Origin: Comamonas testosteroni ATCC 11996 | Lineage (GTDB): Bacteria; Pseudomonadota; Gammaproteobacteria; Burkholderiales; Burkholderiaceae_C | Direction of reading: 5' to 3' | NCBI RefSeq assembly: GCF_000241525.1 | Contig: NZ_AHIL01000012.1 | Location: 186,001 to 250,000, forward strand | Length of the DNA: 64,000 bases | In this document: piece by piece, positions 27,878 through 38,023 of the stretch | Layout: every line of letters begins with the position of its first letter | Numbering within the stretch: the first letter of the stretch is position 1 | Translations under genes and position numbers: made by a program | Notes under the pieces: model-generated | Told to the model about the DNA's origin: nothing | Database searches by the model: none | What the model saw: the letters and a program-made list of their open reading frames with translations, nothing else

Positions 27878-28372
27878 ATGAGCCAGCTCCATATTCGCCC
27901 CGCCACCGAGCAAGACATCGACCTGATCCTGCACTTTGTGCGTGAACTCGCCATCTATGAAAAGGCCGAGCATGAGGTCAAGGCCACGCCCGACCATGTG
28001 CGTCGCACGCTGTTCTGTGCCAACCCCGCCGTTTTCGGCCTGATCTGCGAGATCGAGGGCAAGGCCGTGGGCTTTGCCGTGTACTTTTTCAACTATTCCA
28101 CCTGGCAGGGCCAGCATGGCCTGTATCTGGAAGACCTGTACATCACGCCTGACGCACGCGGCCACGGCGCCGGCAAGGCCCTGCTCCAGCATCTGGCCGG
28201 GATTGCACTGGAAAAGGACTGCGGCCGCTTTGAATGGAGCTGCCTGGACTGGAACACCCCCTCCATCAAGTTCTATGACAGCCTGGGCGCCCTGCCGCAG
28301 ACCGAGTGGATCCGCTATCGCATGACCGGCACCGCCCTGCAGGCCATGGCCACGGGTGACAAACAGGCTTGA
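27878..28372 (+). CDS. GNAT family N-acetyltransferase (SSAT/thialysine acetyltransferase-like)
   Basis: A 164-residue acetyl-CoA-dependent acetyltransferase. It starts with the GNAT strand MSQLHIRPATEQDID, has the acetyl-CoA motif LEDLYITPDARGHGAGKALL, and the C-terminal CLDWNTPSIKFYDSLGA that is characteristic of the diamine/thialysine acetyltransferase branch. The exact amine substrate is not determinable. It follows the NAD cluster across a palindrome and is probably not part of it. Confidence 0.88.
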   Translation: MSQLHIRPATEQDIDLILHFVRELAIYEKAEHEVKATPDHVRRTLFCANPAVFGLICEIEGKAVGFAVYFFNYSTWQGQHGLYLEDLYITPDARGHGAGKALLQHLAGIALEKDCGRFEWSCLDWNTPSIKFYDSLGALPQTEWIRYRMTGTALQAMATGDKQA

Positions 28373-28393
28373 GCCACAGGCCTGATCATCCAG

Positions 28394-28437
28394 AGTGATG
28401 TGTGCAGCCCTTCGAAGTGATGTGCACCCCTTTGCAG
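28394..28437 (+). repeat. Two 22-bp spaced direct repeats upstream of the H-NS-like gene
   Basis: AGTGATGTG occurs at 28394-28402 and again at 28416-28424, 22 bp apart (about two helical turns), each followed by a CCCTT-type stretch. A third partial copy, GAGTGTACG, follows. Same-face spacing suggests a regulator-binding array; its function is unknown. Confidence 0.4.
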
Positions 28438-28560
28438 ATTGAGTGTACGCAACATCAACAATGCGGCGCATTCGCGCTTGCGCCAAAATGAATGGTTTTG
28501 CAAAACAAAAACAAAGGCGGCAATCAGTGCTGACCTTTCACACTATCTCTGGAATCCAGA

Positions 28561-28899
28561 ATGCCAAGCTATCAAGAACTCATCGCTCAGAAAAATGCGC
28601 TGGACAAGCGCATCGAAGAAGCGCGCAGCACCGAAGCCAAGGAAGCCCTGGCCACCGTCAAGCAACTGATCGCCACATTCGGCTTTACCTCTCAGCAGGT
28701 CTTCCCCTGGAGGCCTGAAGAAAAGAAAAAGGTCGAAGCCAGGTACTACGACCCCGAAAGTGGCGCGACCTGGACCGGCCGTGGCAAGCCTCCGAAGTGG
28801 ATCGAGAGCAAGGACCGCAGCCAGTACGAGATCAAGACCACGCCCAGCGTGGACTTCAACGCGCCGCGCGACGAAAAAAACCCCTTCCCGGTTCAATAA
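28561..28899 (+). CDS. H-NS family DNA-binding protein
   Basis: Nucleoid-associated silencer of 112 residues. The N-terminal helical oligomerisation part (about 1-45) is followed by a C-terminal DNA-binding domain with YYDPESGATWTGRGKPPKWI, the core signature of betaproteobacterial H-NS-like proteins. The 188-bp upstream gap contains direct repeats and an AT-rich stretch. It converges on the Cache-CheW gene with a 13-bp gap and no clear terminator. Confidence 0.9.
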   Translation: MPSYQELIAQKNALDKRIEEARSTEAKEALATVKQLIATFGFTSQQVFPWRPEEKKKVEARYYDPESGATWTGRGKPPKWIESKDRSQYEIKTTPSVDFNAPRDEKNPFPVQ

Positions 28900-28912
28900 G
28901 CTGCCGGGCCGC

Positions 28913-31555
28913 TCAGCCGCCAGCGCCCTGCTCCGCCGGCTGAGGTGTCTTGAGCATGCACACCAGGGCCGCCACGTTCAGGCACTGGATGAGCAAATCG
29001 CCGTCATTGGCCCGGATCAAGCGGTCCACCAGTTGATCCGCCGCACCCGCCATTGCAGGAGCCAGTCGCAACTGCCCGCTCTCGAATCGCACCACTCCTT
29101 CGAGATCGCTGACCAGCACGCCCAGCTTGAGCCCCAGGTGCTCCAGCACTATCACCTGGCTTTGCGCCGTCCTGGTCACGGGCTTGCCAAAAAGCAGCGC
29201 CCCCAGATCGAAGACCCAGACATAGCCGGCCACAGCCCCCTGGCTGCGCCGCGCCAACGTGCCCACGCAATGCGGCAAGCGTCCGGCCGAAACAGGAGCG
29301 ATGGCCGAGGCACTCTGGGCCTCGAGCACGCAGGCCGCGTCCACGGCGAGCACGCTGCGCCCCACAAAAAAGGTCGCCATCTCCATGCCGGCTGCACTGT
29401 CCTGGCTGGCCGCCGCCAGGCTTTGCACCCTGGTGTTGCGGCGCGAGACTGCCGCCAGCGCATCGTCCTGCACGGCACCAAACGCCTGCACGGACAAGGC
29501 CAGTACCTCTTCGCGATAGCCATCGCTGCGCTTGAACTCCCGGTAACCGCTGCCCGCCGTGATCGCCACCACGCAATACTGGCCCTGATACACCATGGCG
29601 CGGGCCATGCTCTGGCCTGATGCCAGGGCCAGCATCTGTGGCGGCAGATCCAGCCGCATGCCCGGCTGCAGCTGAACATCCGAGGAAGACATGACCAGGC
29701 CCGAGCGGTTCAGGTAGGCCACCCGCCTGCCGCCTGCACCTGCGGCCTGAACGCCGGTCACGCCCTCGAGCATGGCCTTGAATTCACGCTGTGCATGGAA
29801 CACCAGGCCGATCCCGCCCAGCACCACGCCATCGGCGTTGCGTATGGCCGCGTGATAGACATAGGTCGGGCCGTCACCCTCATGCTGCACACAGGGCCGC
29901 CATGGCGACACGTGATAGGCCTGAGACCCTTCCAGTGCCAGGACCTCGTGCAGGCTGTCAGCCTCTATATGGCTGCCCAGCAGTTCCCGGCCCTCTGCCT
30001 GCCCTCTCTGGCTGACGGCCACGACTTTGCCGCGGGCGTCATAGACCATGATTTGCTGGTAGACCGTATAGAGGTCGTGAATGCTGGTGAGCAACTCGCA
30101 CGCCTCACTCACTCGATCCCCAGCCCTTTCCCCCAGGGCCAGGGCCTCCAGCAATTCAGACAGCTGCGGCGTCAGTGCCCACCAGCGGCAGTCATTGGCG
30201 CGTTCGTAGAGATTGCGATCGAGCAGATCCACCAGCAGACTGGTCAACAGGCTGTTGTCCCGCAGTGCGGTATTGAGCACCGTGCCGTAGAGCGCATCAA
30301 TGGATTGAGAGAACACCTCGTTGGTCCGCGCCCCCGTCTCGCCAATCTGCTCCAGCACGGCTTGCAGCCGCGTGTTGTCCATCTGCTTGCCTGCCGTCAT
30401 CACCCGCCCGTTCCAGACCACACGGCGTATGGTGTCCGCCGCGCTGTGGATGGCGTGCAGGGGCGGGCAGAAACGGTGCGCATGCGCCAGCAGGCCCTGG
30501 GTCACCGCAGCATCCAGCCCATCCAGGCCTGCCTGCGACTGGAGACCGAAGGCCAGCTCCAGCGGCGTCATGATCTGCGCCCGCCAGCCTTGGGGGCCCA
30601 TATAGCCCTGATAGCCTTCCGATGCCGCAGACTGCACCAGATAGGTGCGTCCTCCATGCACATACAGTGCACTCGCACCATCACGGTGAGGTCGCACATT
30701 CGCACCCACACCAATCCAGTGCAGATCGCTGCTGGCCAGCACCTGACCCTGCTCATCCAGCAACAGGGCGATGCTGGTCTGCGCCTCAGGTACGCCACTG
30801 CCGTCAGCCTGGTCGCGTCCGCTCCAGATGCCTTGCATCTCGCCATCAAAGTCAAAGCACAGGCACAGCACGCCCATGGCTTGCCGGTTGATAGGGTGCA
30901 GCATGCGATGCGCATAGATCAAGCCACTGTCGTGGCCCGGCAGCAGGTCGGTGGCACCGAAGCTCTGCACAAAGCCCTGGCTTTGCAGAGCGCGGGCAAT
31001 CAACGCATCCCGGCATGGCTGATCTGCGGCCTGACTCCTCTCGCGAGCACTCGCTCGCACCTGGCCTTCGGCATCCAGCAGCAAAATGTCCGCGTAGACC
31101 GTGTACTTGCTGCGGTAGGCACGCAGACGCTGGGTGATGGCCGCGTCGTCGCCATCCGCTGCGGCCATGAACTGGCACAGCATGGCGTCGGTCGCCAGAA
31201 ACCCCACGTCGGCCGTGCGCTCGTAGAGATTGCGCACCAGGGTATCGATCAGATGCTGTGCCTGACTGGCCAGCCCCACCGTCACTCCCGTCACGGCCTG
31301 CATCACCATGGACTGCACCAGGTCCTGCTCCAGCCGCTCGAAGCCGCCACGCGTGGCGGCCATCATGGGCAGCAAGGCCTGCGCTTCCTGAGGGCAATTC
31401 ATCTTGGCGGAGGACTCTATGAGCCGCCACATCAGATTCAGCTCCCTGAGCGAACTCTCGCAGCGCCCGACCTGGCGCATATGAGGAATGAAGACGTCTG
31501 TCTGCAGCAGATCCTGGGCGCGCTGCGCCGGGGCAGTCATGGTTTCTAGAGGCAT
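28913..31555 (-). CDS. Soluble protein with two Cache-like repeats and a C-terminal CheW-like domain
   Basis: About 880 residues. Two related segments (about 107-325 and 447-675) each begin with RNLYERxxD and contain YTVY followed by a ...DAxGxV turn, a pattern of dCache-type sensor domains. The C-terminal part (about 728-865), with FFVGRSVLAVDAACVLEA, GYVWVFDLGALLFG and LGVLVSDLEGVVRF, resembles CheW. I see no signal peptide, no membrane segment and no MCP signalling helix, so it should be cytosolic. The start may be ATG 31555 or 31540. No chemotaxis genes are nearby. Function unassigned. Confidence 0.75.
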   Translation of the reverse strand: MPLETMTAPAQRAQDLLQTDVFIPHMRQVGRCESSLRELNLMWRLIESSAKMNCPQEAQALLPMMAATRGGFERLEQDLVQSMVMQAVTGVTVGLASQAQHLIDTLVRNLYERTADVGFLATDAMLCQFMAAADGDDAAITQRLRAYRSKYTVYADILLLDAEGQVRASARERSQAADQPCRDALIARALQSQGFVQSFGATDLLPGHDSGLIYAHRMLHPINRQAMGVLCLCFDFDGEMQGIWSGRDQADGSGVPEAQTSIALLLDEQGQVLASSDLHWIGVGANVRPHRDGASALYVHGGRTYLVQSAASEGYQGYMGPQGWRAQIMTPLELAFGLQSQAGLDGLDAAVTQGLLAHAHRFCPPLHAIHSAADTIRRVVWNGRVMTAGKQMDNTRLQAVLEQIGETGARTNEVFSQSIDALYGTVLNTALRDNSLLTSLLVDLLDRNLYERANDCRWWALTPQLSELLEALALGERAGDRVSEACELLTSIHDLYTVYQQIMVYDARGKVVAVSQRGQAEGRELLGSHIEADSLHEVLALEGSQAYHVSPWRPCVQHEGDGPTYVYHAAIRNADGVVLGGIGLVFHAQREFKAMLEGVTGVQAAGAGGRRVAYLNRSGLVMSSSDVQLQPGMRLDLPPQMLALASGQSMARAMVYQGQYCVVAITAGSGYREFKRSDGYREEVLALSVQAFGAVQDDALAAVSRRNTRVQSLAAASQDSAAGMEMATFFVGRSVLAVDAACVLEAQSASAIAPVSAGRLPHCVGTLARRSQGAVAGYVWVFDLGALLFGKPVTRTAQSQVIVLEHLGLKLGVLVSDLEGVVRFESGQLRLAPAMAGAADQLVDRLIRANDGDLLIQCLNVAALVCMLKTPQPAEQGAGG

Positions 31556-31662
31556 GTTCTGCCAGAGCAAAAGCCAGGCCTATTTGTAAAAACACGTTAC
31601 ATATGACTAAGAACAAACCCTGTTTCCTCACAGATTTGTCCTGCGACCGGCCGGGGAGAGGT

Positions 31663-31691
31663 CTTGAAAGCTCAGGAAATTGCCTTATTAT
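31663..31691 (+). promoter_or_regulatory. groESL promoter (sigma32-like, also readable as sigma70)
   Basis: CTTGAAA (31663-31669), a 13-nt spacer, then CCTTATTAT (31683-31691) fit the heat-shock sigma32 form. The same stretch reads as TTGAAA-16-TATTAT for sigma70. The -10 abuts the CIRCE operator. Confidence 0.7.
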
Positions 31692-31717
31692 TAGCACTCA
31701 ATGGGGTTGAGTGCTAA
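31691..31717 (+). promoter_or_regulatory. CIRCE operator (HrcA-binding)
   Basis: Exact consensus TTAGCACTC-N9-GAGTGCTAA, positioned at the predicted transcription start of groES. It indicates HrcA repression in addition to sigma32 control. Confidence 0.95.
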
Positions 31718-31801
31718 CAGCTTGACCCTAGATATTCCGAATGTCGGCCAGGATGGCTGGCAAGTCTTGTTTCAACTTTGTTGATGTATTTAGGAGTTGG
31801 T

Positions 31802-32092
31802 ATGAACCTGCGTCCCCTGCACGATCGCGTGATCGTCAAGCGCCTCGAAAACGAAACCAAGACAGCCTCGGGCATCGTGCTCCCTGATGCTGCCACCGAG
31901 AAGCCTGACCAGGGCGAAGTGCTGGCTGTGGGTCCCGGCAAGCGCAATGACAAGGGCGAACTGATCGCCCTGAACGTGAAGGTCGGCGACCGCGTTCTGT
32001 TCGGCAAGTACTCTGGCCAGACCGTGAAGATCCACGGCGACGAGCTGCTGGTCATGAAGGAAGACGACCTGTTCGCAGTCGTCGAGAAGTAA
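31802..32092 (+). CDS. groES: Co-chaperonin GroES
   Basis: Heptameric lid of the GroEL folding chamber. The 96-residue protein starts [16 protein letters not shown], has the mobile loop [10 protein letters not shown] and the conserved [10 protein letters not shown] and [14 protein letters not shown] segments. The ATG at 31802 lies behind AGGAG. First gene of groESL, under CIRCE and a sigma32-like promoter. Confidence 0.99.
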   Translation: MNLRPLHDRVIVKRLENETKTASGIVLPDAATEKPDQGEVLAVGPGKRNDKGELIALNVKVGDRVLFGKYSGQTVKIHGDELLVMKEDDLFAVVEK

Positions 32093-32176
32093 TCCTTCCC
32101 GAACACATCCCCCTCTTCATGGCTGTCGGCGACTGATTGACAAGCGCTGGCAGCCCAATTGAACCCCATTCTTTAG

Positions 32177-33829
<1,653 letters not shown>

Positions 33830-33873
33830 TTGCTCTGCTGCTACCGGGTGGTCTGCACCATCCGGTTTTGCAC

Positions 33874-33907
33874 AAAAGAAAAGACCGCATCTGCGGTCTT
33901 TTCTTTT
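33874..33907. terminator. groEL terminator, 34-bp perfect palindrome
   Basis: AAAAGAAAAGACCGCA and TGCGGTCTTTTCTTTT are perfect 16-bp complements around a 2-nt centre, with further Ts after it. Confidence 0.92.
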
Positions 33908-33933
33908 TGCTTCAAGCTGCTCAACTCCGGGAA

Positions 33934-33967
33934 CAAAAAAAAGCCAGCCCGATATCGACTGGCTTTT
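33934..33967 (-). terminator. Terminator of the first porin gene
   Basis: AAAAGCCAG (33939-33947) pairs with CTGGCTTTT (33959-33967). An A run on the plus strand gives the T tail for minus-strand transcription. It lies just after the porin stop. Confidence 0.85.
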
Positions 33968-33984
33968 ACATCCAAAGATTCGCC

Positions 33985-35154
33985 TTAGAAGCGATGACGC
34001 AGACCGATGGTGATGCCGGTACGCTTTTTCGCGCCATTGGAATCGAGCATCACGCCAGCACCGCCTTTGGTCTTGGTGTGATCCACCGCGAAATAGGCAT
34101 CGGTACGCTTGGAGAAGGCATAGTCGGCAACGGCAACGATAAAGTCGGCCTTGCCATTGAAAGCACCAGTCGCCGATCCCGATTGCTTGGCATGATAGTA
34201 ATGCAGCCCTGCATTGAGCTGTGGCGTGACCTGGTAGCCAAAGCCCACCTTGAACATCTCACGCTTGTTGGCAAAATTGCCAGGGGCATTGCCCGCGATA
34301 AAGCCACCATTGGACGAACCTGTCCAATATGCGTTGAGCAAGCCGGCATCAAAAATCGCTCCCGCACCCGCAGCCCCCAGACTATCCTTGACCTTGTTCT
34401 GGCCATAGCCTGCCATCAGATAAAGAGGCCCAGTGCGATAGGAGCCGCCCAGTGTCCAGGCATCCACATCGGTGCCAGCCGGCAAGGTCGAGCGCTGGAA
34501 AGCACCGCCCACAGAAATGCCGTTGGCAGAATAGCGCAGATAGCCACCTGCGGTCTTCAATGCCAGACCGCCCGGAGTCATATCCACTCCAGCCCCTTTC
34601 TTTGCAAAGGTATTACTCTCGTCGAACGAGTACTGCAGGCCGGCACGAACAGGGCCAAACTCTGCCACGTACTTCAGCATATTGTTTGCACGTGCGCCCA
34701 GAGACATGCCGATTTCAGGCTTGTAGGCATCCATATAAGGGGAATATGGGAACGATGCGTAGGTAGAAGTCACCAGATCGAACAAGACGTTATATTGGCG
34801 ACCCATGGTCAGCTGACCGAAACTGGTGCTGCGCAAGCCCACCCAGGACTGTGCAAAATAAGGCTGTGCAGTGCTTGGAGTACCAGAATCCGTCCAGAAA
34901 CGATTTTCCAGATTGGCAATCGCCGACAGGCCACCGCCCAGATCTTCCTTGATATTGATACCCCAGCGGCTTTCGGACATGCCGCCCCCAATCATTTTGG
35001 TCAGACCGCTTTTATTCGCTCCCTCATTATTCGTATGGCGAATTGCCGCATCCACAATGCCATATAACTGAACGCTGCTTTGTGCATATGCCAGAGTTCC
35101 CAAGGTTCCCAGCACAGCCAAGACCAATGTTTTTTTCACAAATGAAGCTGCCAT
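33985..35154 (-). CDS. Gram-negative porin (general bacterial porin family)
   Basis: Outer-membrane trimeric beta-barrel of 389 residues. A signal peptide ends at LAYA; the mature N-terminus QSSVQLYGIVDAAIRH is typical of Burkholderiales porins. The protein has alternating beta strands, a loop-3-like region and the C-terminal GLRHRF with terminal Phe needed for BAM recognition. GAGAGG lies before the ATG. Pore selectivity is not predicted. It lies 230 bp downstream of a second porin in the same direction, with a terminator between. Confidence 0.93.
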   Translation of the reverse strand: MAASFVKKTLVLAVLGTLGTLAYAQSSVQLYGIVDAAIRHTNNEGANKSGLTKMIGGGMSESRWGINIKEDLGGGLSAIANLENRFWTDSGTPSTAQPYFAQSWVGLRSTSFGQLTMGRQYNVLFDLVTSTYASFPYSPYMDAYKPEIGMSLGARANNMLKYVAEFGPVRAGLQYSFDESNTFAKKGAGVDMTPGGLALKTAGGYLRYSANGISVGGAFQRSTLPAGTDVDAWTLGGSYRTGPLYLMAGYGQNKVKDSLGAAGAGAIFDAGLLNAYWTGSSNGGFIAGNAPGNFANKREMFKVGFGYQVTPQLNAGLHYYHAKQSGSATGAFNGKADFIVAVADYAFSKRTDAYFAVDHTKTKGGAGVMLDSNGAKKRTGITIGLRHRF

Positions 35155-35313
35155 TGTGTTGCCTCTCTCTTAATTCAATTCGCAAACAGTTGGTGGAAAA
35201 TTCATTCTAGAAATGCTTTCCTCAACCGCGCGAGCATTGGCACAAGCGCAACACAGGCCTTTCCCTTTGGGGACAAACCTCTCAGCAAACACCCTTTCAG
35301 GTTTAACCCCAGA

Positions 35314-35347
35314 AATAAAAAAAGGCCTGTCTTTCGACAGGCCTTTT
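35314..35347 (-). terminator. Terminator of the second porin gene
   Basis: AAAAGGCCTGTC (35320-35331) and GACAGGCCTTTT (35336-35347), a perfect 12-bp stem with a TTTC loop. The A run at 35314-35323 supplies the minus-strand T tail. Confidence 0.9.
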
Positions 35348-35384
35348 GGCTTTTAAGCAGTTACTGGCTTATGCCAGCAATTGA

Positions 35385-36467
35385 TTAGAAAGCGTGGCGG
35401 ATACCAACTTGCACGCCGTTGCTAGCCTTACCGGGGGCAACAGTGTAGGACTGAGCACCACCCAGCTTGAATGTAGCGTCATCCTTGTTCTTCAGGAAGG
35501 AGTATGTGCCGTACAGAGCAGTACGCTTGGACAGGTTGTGCACATAGCCCAGGCTCAGCTGGTGAGCCTTACCAGACAGGTCGCCGCCGTTCTTGTACAG
35601 AGCGTACTGAGCCTTGACTTCACCCACGCCGCCCACAGGAGCAGACACGCCCAGAGCGTAGCTGGTCAGCTTGGAGTTCACAACAGCGCCCTTTTCCTTG
35701 ACTTGCAGGAACAGGCCGTTGACCTTGGCCACGCCGAAGTCATAAGTAGCGCCCAGACCGTAGGAGTCCAGCTTTTCGCCTTGCGAGAAGTCAGCGGTAG
35801 CACCAGTGTAGCCGGTGGCAACGGTACCCTTGTACTTGCGATCAGCGCCCAGAGTCACAGCCAGAGGGCCGTTGTTGTAAGCCGCGAAACCGCCGAAGTA
35901 ACGACCGTCCTTACCGTCGCCAGCCTTTTCACCGAAGGCGTAGTCCACGCCAGCAGTGAAGCCGGAGAAGTTAGGTGTCAGGTAAGTGATCTTGTTGTTT
36001 TGACGGATAGCGCCGTCTTGGCTGTAGCCCCAGCCGCGGAAGCCGCCAATACCGATCACGCTGAAGTTGGAGTGGGCAGACAGCTTGTTGTAAGCAACCA
36101 CTTCGTCACGACCCAGGCGCACTTCACCGAAGTTGCCCATCAGGCTCACGGTGGAACGGCGACCAAATTGGAAACCGGAACCAGAAGACAGACCAGCACC
36201 AGAGCCATCGCCCACGTCGGTGCCGATAGCGCCTTCCAGCCAGAAGCCAGCCTTCAGACCGCCACCCAGGTCTTCAACGCCACGCACGCCCAGACGAGAA
36301 GAAGAGTTGGAACCGTTGTGCAGACCGTAGTTGGAAGTGCCACCGTTACCACCGCCCTTGACGTAGGAAACGCCGGTGTCAACCACACCAAACAGGGTCA
36401 CGGAAGATTGAGCCATTGCGGCGCCGGAAGCGGCCAGCACTGCCAGGGCGATCAGAGATTTTTTCAT
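35385..36467 (-). CDS. Omp32-like porin
   Basis: Outer-membrane porin of 360 residues with signal peptide MKKSLIALAVLAASGAAMA and a mature N-terminus QSSVTLFGVVDTGVSYVKGG that closely resembles the anion-selective Omp32 of Delftia acidovorans. The C-terminus VQVGIRHAF ends in Phe. GGAG lies upstream of the ATG. A gene-free structured stretch of over 300 bp precedes it, probably containing a long leader. Confidence 0.93.
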   Translation of the reverse strand: MKKSLIALAVLAASGAAMAQSSVTLFGVVDTGVSYVKGGGNGGTSNYGLHNGSNSSSRLGVRGVEDLGGGLKAGFWLEGAIGTDVGDGSGAGLSSGSGFQFGRRSTVSLMGNFGEVRLGRDEVVAYNKLSAHSNFSVIGIGGFRGWGYSQDGAIRQNNKITYLTPNFSGFTAGVDYAFGEKAGDGKDGRYFGGFAAYNNGPLAVTLGADRKYKGTVATGYTGATADFSQGEKLDSYGLGATYDFGVAKVNGLFLQVKEKGAVVNSKLTSYALGVSAPVGGVGEVKAQYALYKNGGDLSGKAHQLSLGYVHNLSKRTALYGTYSFLKNKDDATFKLGGAQSYTVAPGKASNGVQVGIRHAF

Positions 36468-36797
36468 TACGAGTTACTCCAAGGTTTAGAAGGGCGCCGG
36501 TTCTATGGGAGAGAGACTTGAGCCTCGAGCTCCACCGGTTTCCCGCGCCAACCTCCTGGTGGGGAAGTTGGGTCTATTGCACCAGACCCCCGAGCCAAGC
36601 GCAAAGGAATTCACCCAAAACTGCTCGATTCGGCGCGTTTTCGTTGCACCACCGCAACAAACACCAAGCCGCACTAGCGGGCACACCCTTAAGGGTTTCG
36701 GCCTAGGATTGCCCCAGCGCAAGTTGCGGATGAGCCACTCTGGTGTACCTTATGTGCATTGACGCCAGACAGGCGCCGCACTGAGTTCTTTTTAGCC
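36468..36797. other. Gene-free divergent region between the Omp32-like porin and coq7
   Basis: 330 bp without a credible gene. It holds several short hairpins: GGGTCT/AGACCC (36570-36589), GTTGC/GCAAC (36643-36658) and the palindrome ACCCTTAAGGGT (36685-36696). I could not assign promoters confidently. It probably holds the porin leader and both promoters. Confidence 0.5.
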
Positions 36798-37415
36798 ATG
36801 GACAAGTTTCTGACCGCTGCCGATGCAGCTCTTCGCACTCTGTTTGCCGACCCGGTGGCCGCAGAGCGCTCGCCTGCCACAGGGATCGCCGAAGCCGATT
36901 TGAGCGATGAGCAGCGCAAGCTCTCCGCAGCCTTGATGCGCGTCAATCATGTGGGTGAGGTCTGCGCCCAGGCGCTGTACAACGCCCAGGCCATGGTGAC
37001 CAAGGACATGAAGTTGCGCGAGCATCTACTGCATGCCGCTCGCGAGGAAATGGACCACCTGGCCTGGACCCGCGAGCGCCTGCATGCCCTGGGTGACAGG
37101 CCCTCGTTGCTGAACCCGCTGTGGTTTGCTGGCGCTTTTGCGATTGGCACGATTGCTGCCAAATTCAGCGATGCCGCCAGCCTGGGTTTTGTGGTCGAGA
37201 CAGAAAATCAGGTTTCTGCCCACCTGGCAAGCCATCTGGGTCGCCTGCCCGAGGAGGACGAGGCTTCGCGTGCCGTGGTCGAGCGCATGAAGGATGACGA
37301 AGAGCGTCATGCCGCAGCAGCGATCGACGAAGGTGCGATGCAACTGCCCCCGATTGCCCAGGGGCTGATGCGTGTGGCGGCCAAAGTCATGACGTTTACG
37401 GCGCATCGCATCTGA
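36798..37415 (+). CDS. coq7: 3-demethoxyubiquinol 3-hydroxylase Coq7
   Basis: Di-iron hydroxylase in ubiquinone biosynthesis, peripheral to the inner membrane. The 205-residue protein has the ferritin-like iron motifs [17 protein letters not shown] (ExxH), VETENQV and DDEERHA (ExxH). The ATG at 36798 gives the normal start MDKFLTAAD. An upstream in-frame start at 36759 adds 13 residues without support. It has its own terminator. Confidence 0.95.
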   Translation: MDKFLTAADAALRTLFADPVAAERSPATGIAEADLSDEQRKLSAALMRVNHVGEVCAQALYNAQAMVTKDMKLREHLLHAAREEMDHLAWTRERLHALGDRPSLLNPLWFAGAFAIGTIAAKFSDAASLGFVVETENQVSAHLASHLGRLPEEDEASRAVVERMKDDEERHAAAAIDEGAMQLPPIAQGLMRVAAKVMTFTAHRI

Positions 37416-37431
37416 TTAGCGTCTGTTCAAC

Positions 37432-37458
37432 AAAAACGGGCCGTTGAGGCCCGTTTTT
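37432..37458. terminator. Bidirectional terminator between coq7 and the OsmC-family gene
   Basis: AAAAACGGGCC / GGCCCGTTTTT, a perfect 11-bp stem with a 5-nt loop, usable by both convergent genes. Confidence 0.92.
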
Positions 37459-37474
37459 CGATCGAACGTCCAGT

Positions 37475-37927
37475 TCAGGCTTCGACGATGTCGAAACCCG
37501 TAGTGATTTCGGCCGTCTTGCCCAGCATGATGGTCGCCGAGCAGTATTTGTCGTGGCTCATGGCAATGGCGCGTTCGACGGCACCGGCCGGCAGGCTCTT
37601 GCCGCTGACCGTGAACTGCATGTGAATCTTGGTGAACACCTTGGGGTCGGTCTCGGCGCGCTCGGAAGTCAGCTGCACGCTGCAGCCCTTCACATCGTGG
37701 CGGCCACGCTTGAGGATGAGCACCACGTCGTAGGCCGTGCAGCCGCCGGCGCCGGCCAGCAGCATCTCCATGGGGCGCGGTGCCTGGTTGCGACCGCCGT
37801 TGGCCGGGTTCTTTTCATCCGGCGCGCCATCCATATTGACCACATGGCCGCTGCCGGTCTCTGCCACAAAACCCATGCCCGAGCGCGTTCCGGTGGCCGC
37901 GCCTGTCCAACTAACCGTGCATTCCAT
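37475..37927 (-). CDS. OsmC family protein (YhfA-like)
   Basis: A 150-residue OsmC-fold protein with the two conserved cysteines in AGAGGCTAYDVVLIL and SHDKYCSAT, consistent with thiol-dependent peroxide chemistry or a YhfA-type protein of undefined role. GAGAGG precedes the ATG. Converges on coq7. Exact substrate is not assigned. Confidence 0.88.
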   Translation of the reverse strand: MECTVSWTGAATGTRSGMGFVAETGSGHVVNMDGAPDEKNPANGGRNQAPRPMEMLLAGAGGCTAYDVVLILKRGRHDVKGCSVQLTSERAETDPKVFTKIHMQFTVSGKSLPAGAVERAIAMSHDKYCSATIMLGKTAEITTGFDIVEA

Positions 37928-37989
37928 TGTTTTTCCTCTCGAAACTGTTGCAATTTTGCATCAAATACATAAAAACCCGAATCTTTTGA

Positions 37990-38017
37990 TGCACAGAAAA
38001 CACAAGCCTCATACAAT
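37990..38017 (+). promoter_or_regulatory. Promoter-like pair upstream of the candidate small RNA
   Basis: TGCACA (37990-37995) and TACAAT (38012-38017) with a 16-bp spacer. Each hexamer matches consensus at 4 or 5 of 6 positions. Confidence 0.4.
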
Positions 38018-38023
38018 ACAACC

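Noticed and set aside
28394..28470. CRISPR-like direct repeats
   Set aside because: Only two imperfect 22-bp units with no spacers of regular length.
29795..31549. 584-codon frame opposite the Cache-CheW gene
   Set aside because: The minus-strand frame has coherent repeated domains; the plus-strand one is compositionally a shadow.
33874..33907. 34-bp palindrome after groEL as an operator
   Set aside because: Position after the stop codon and the following T run make it a terminator.
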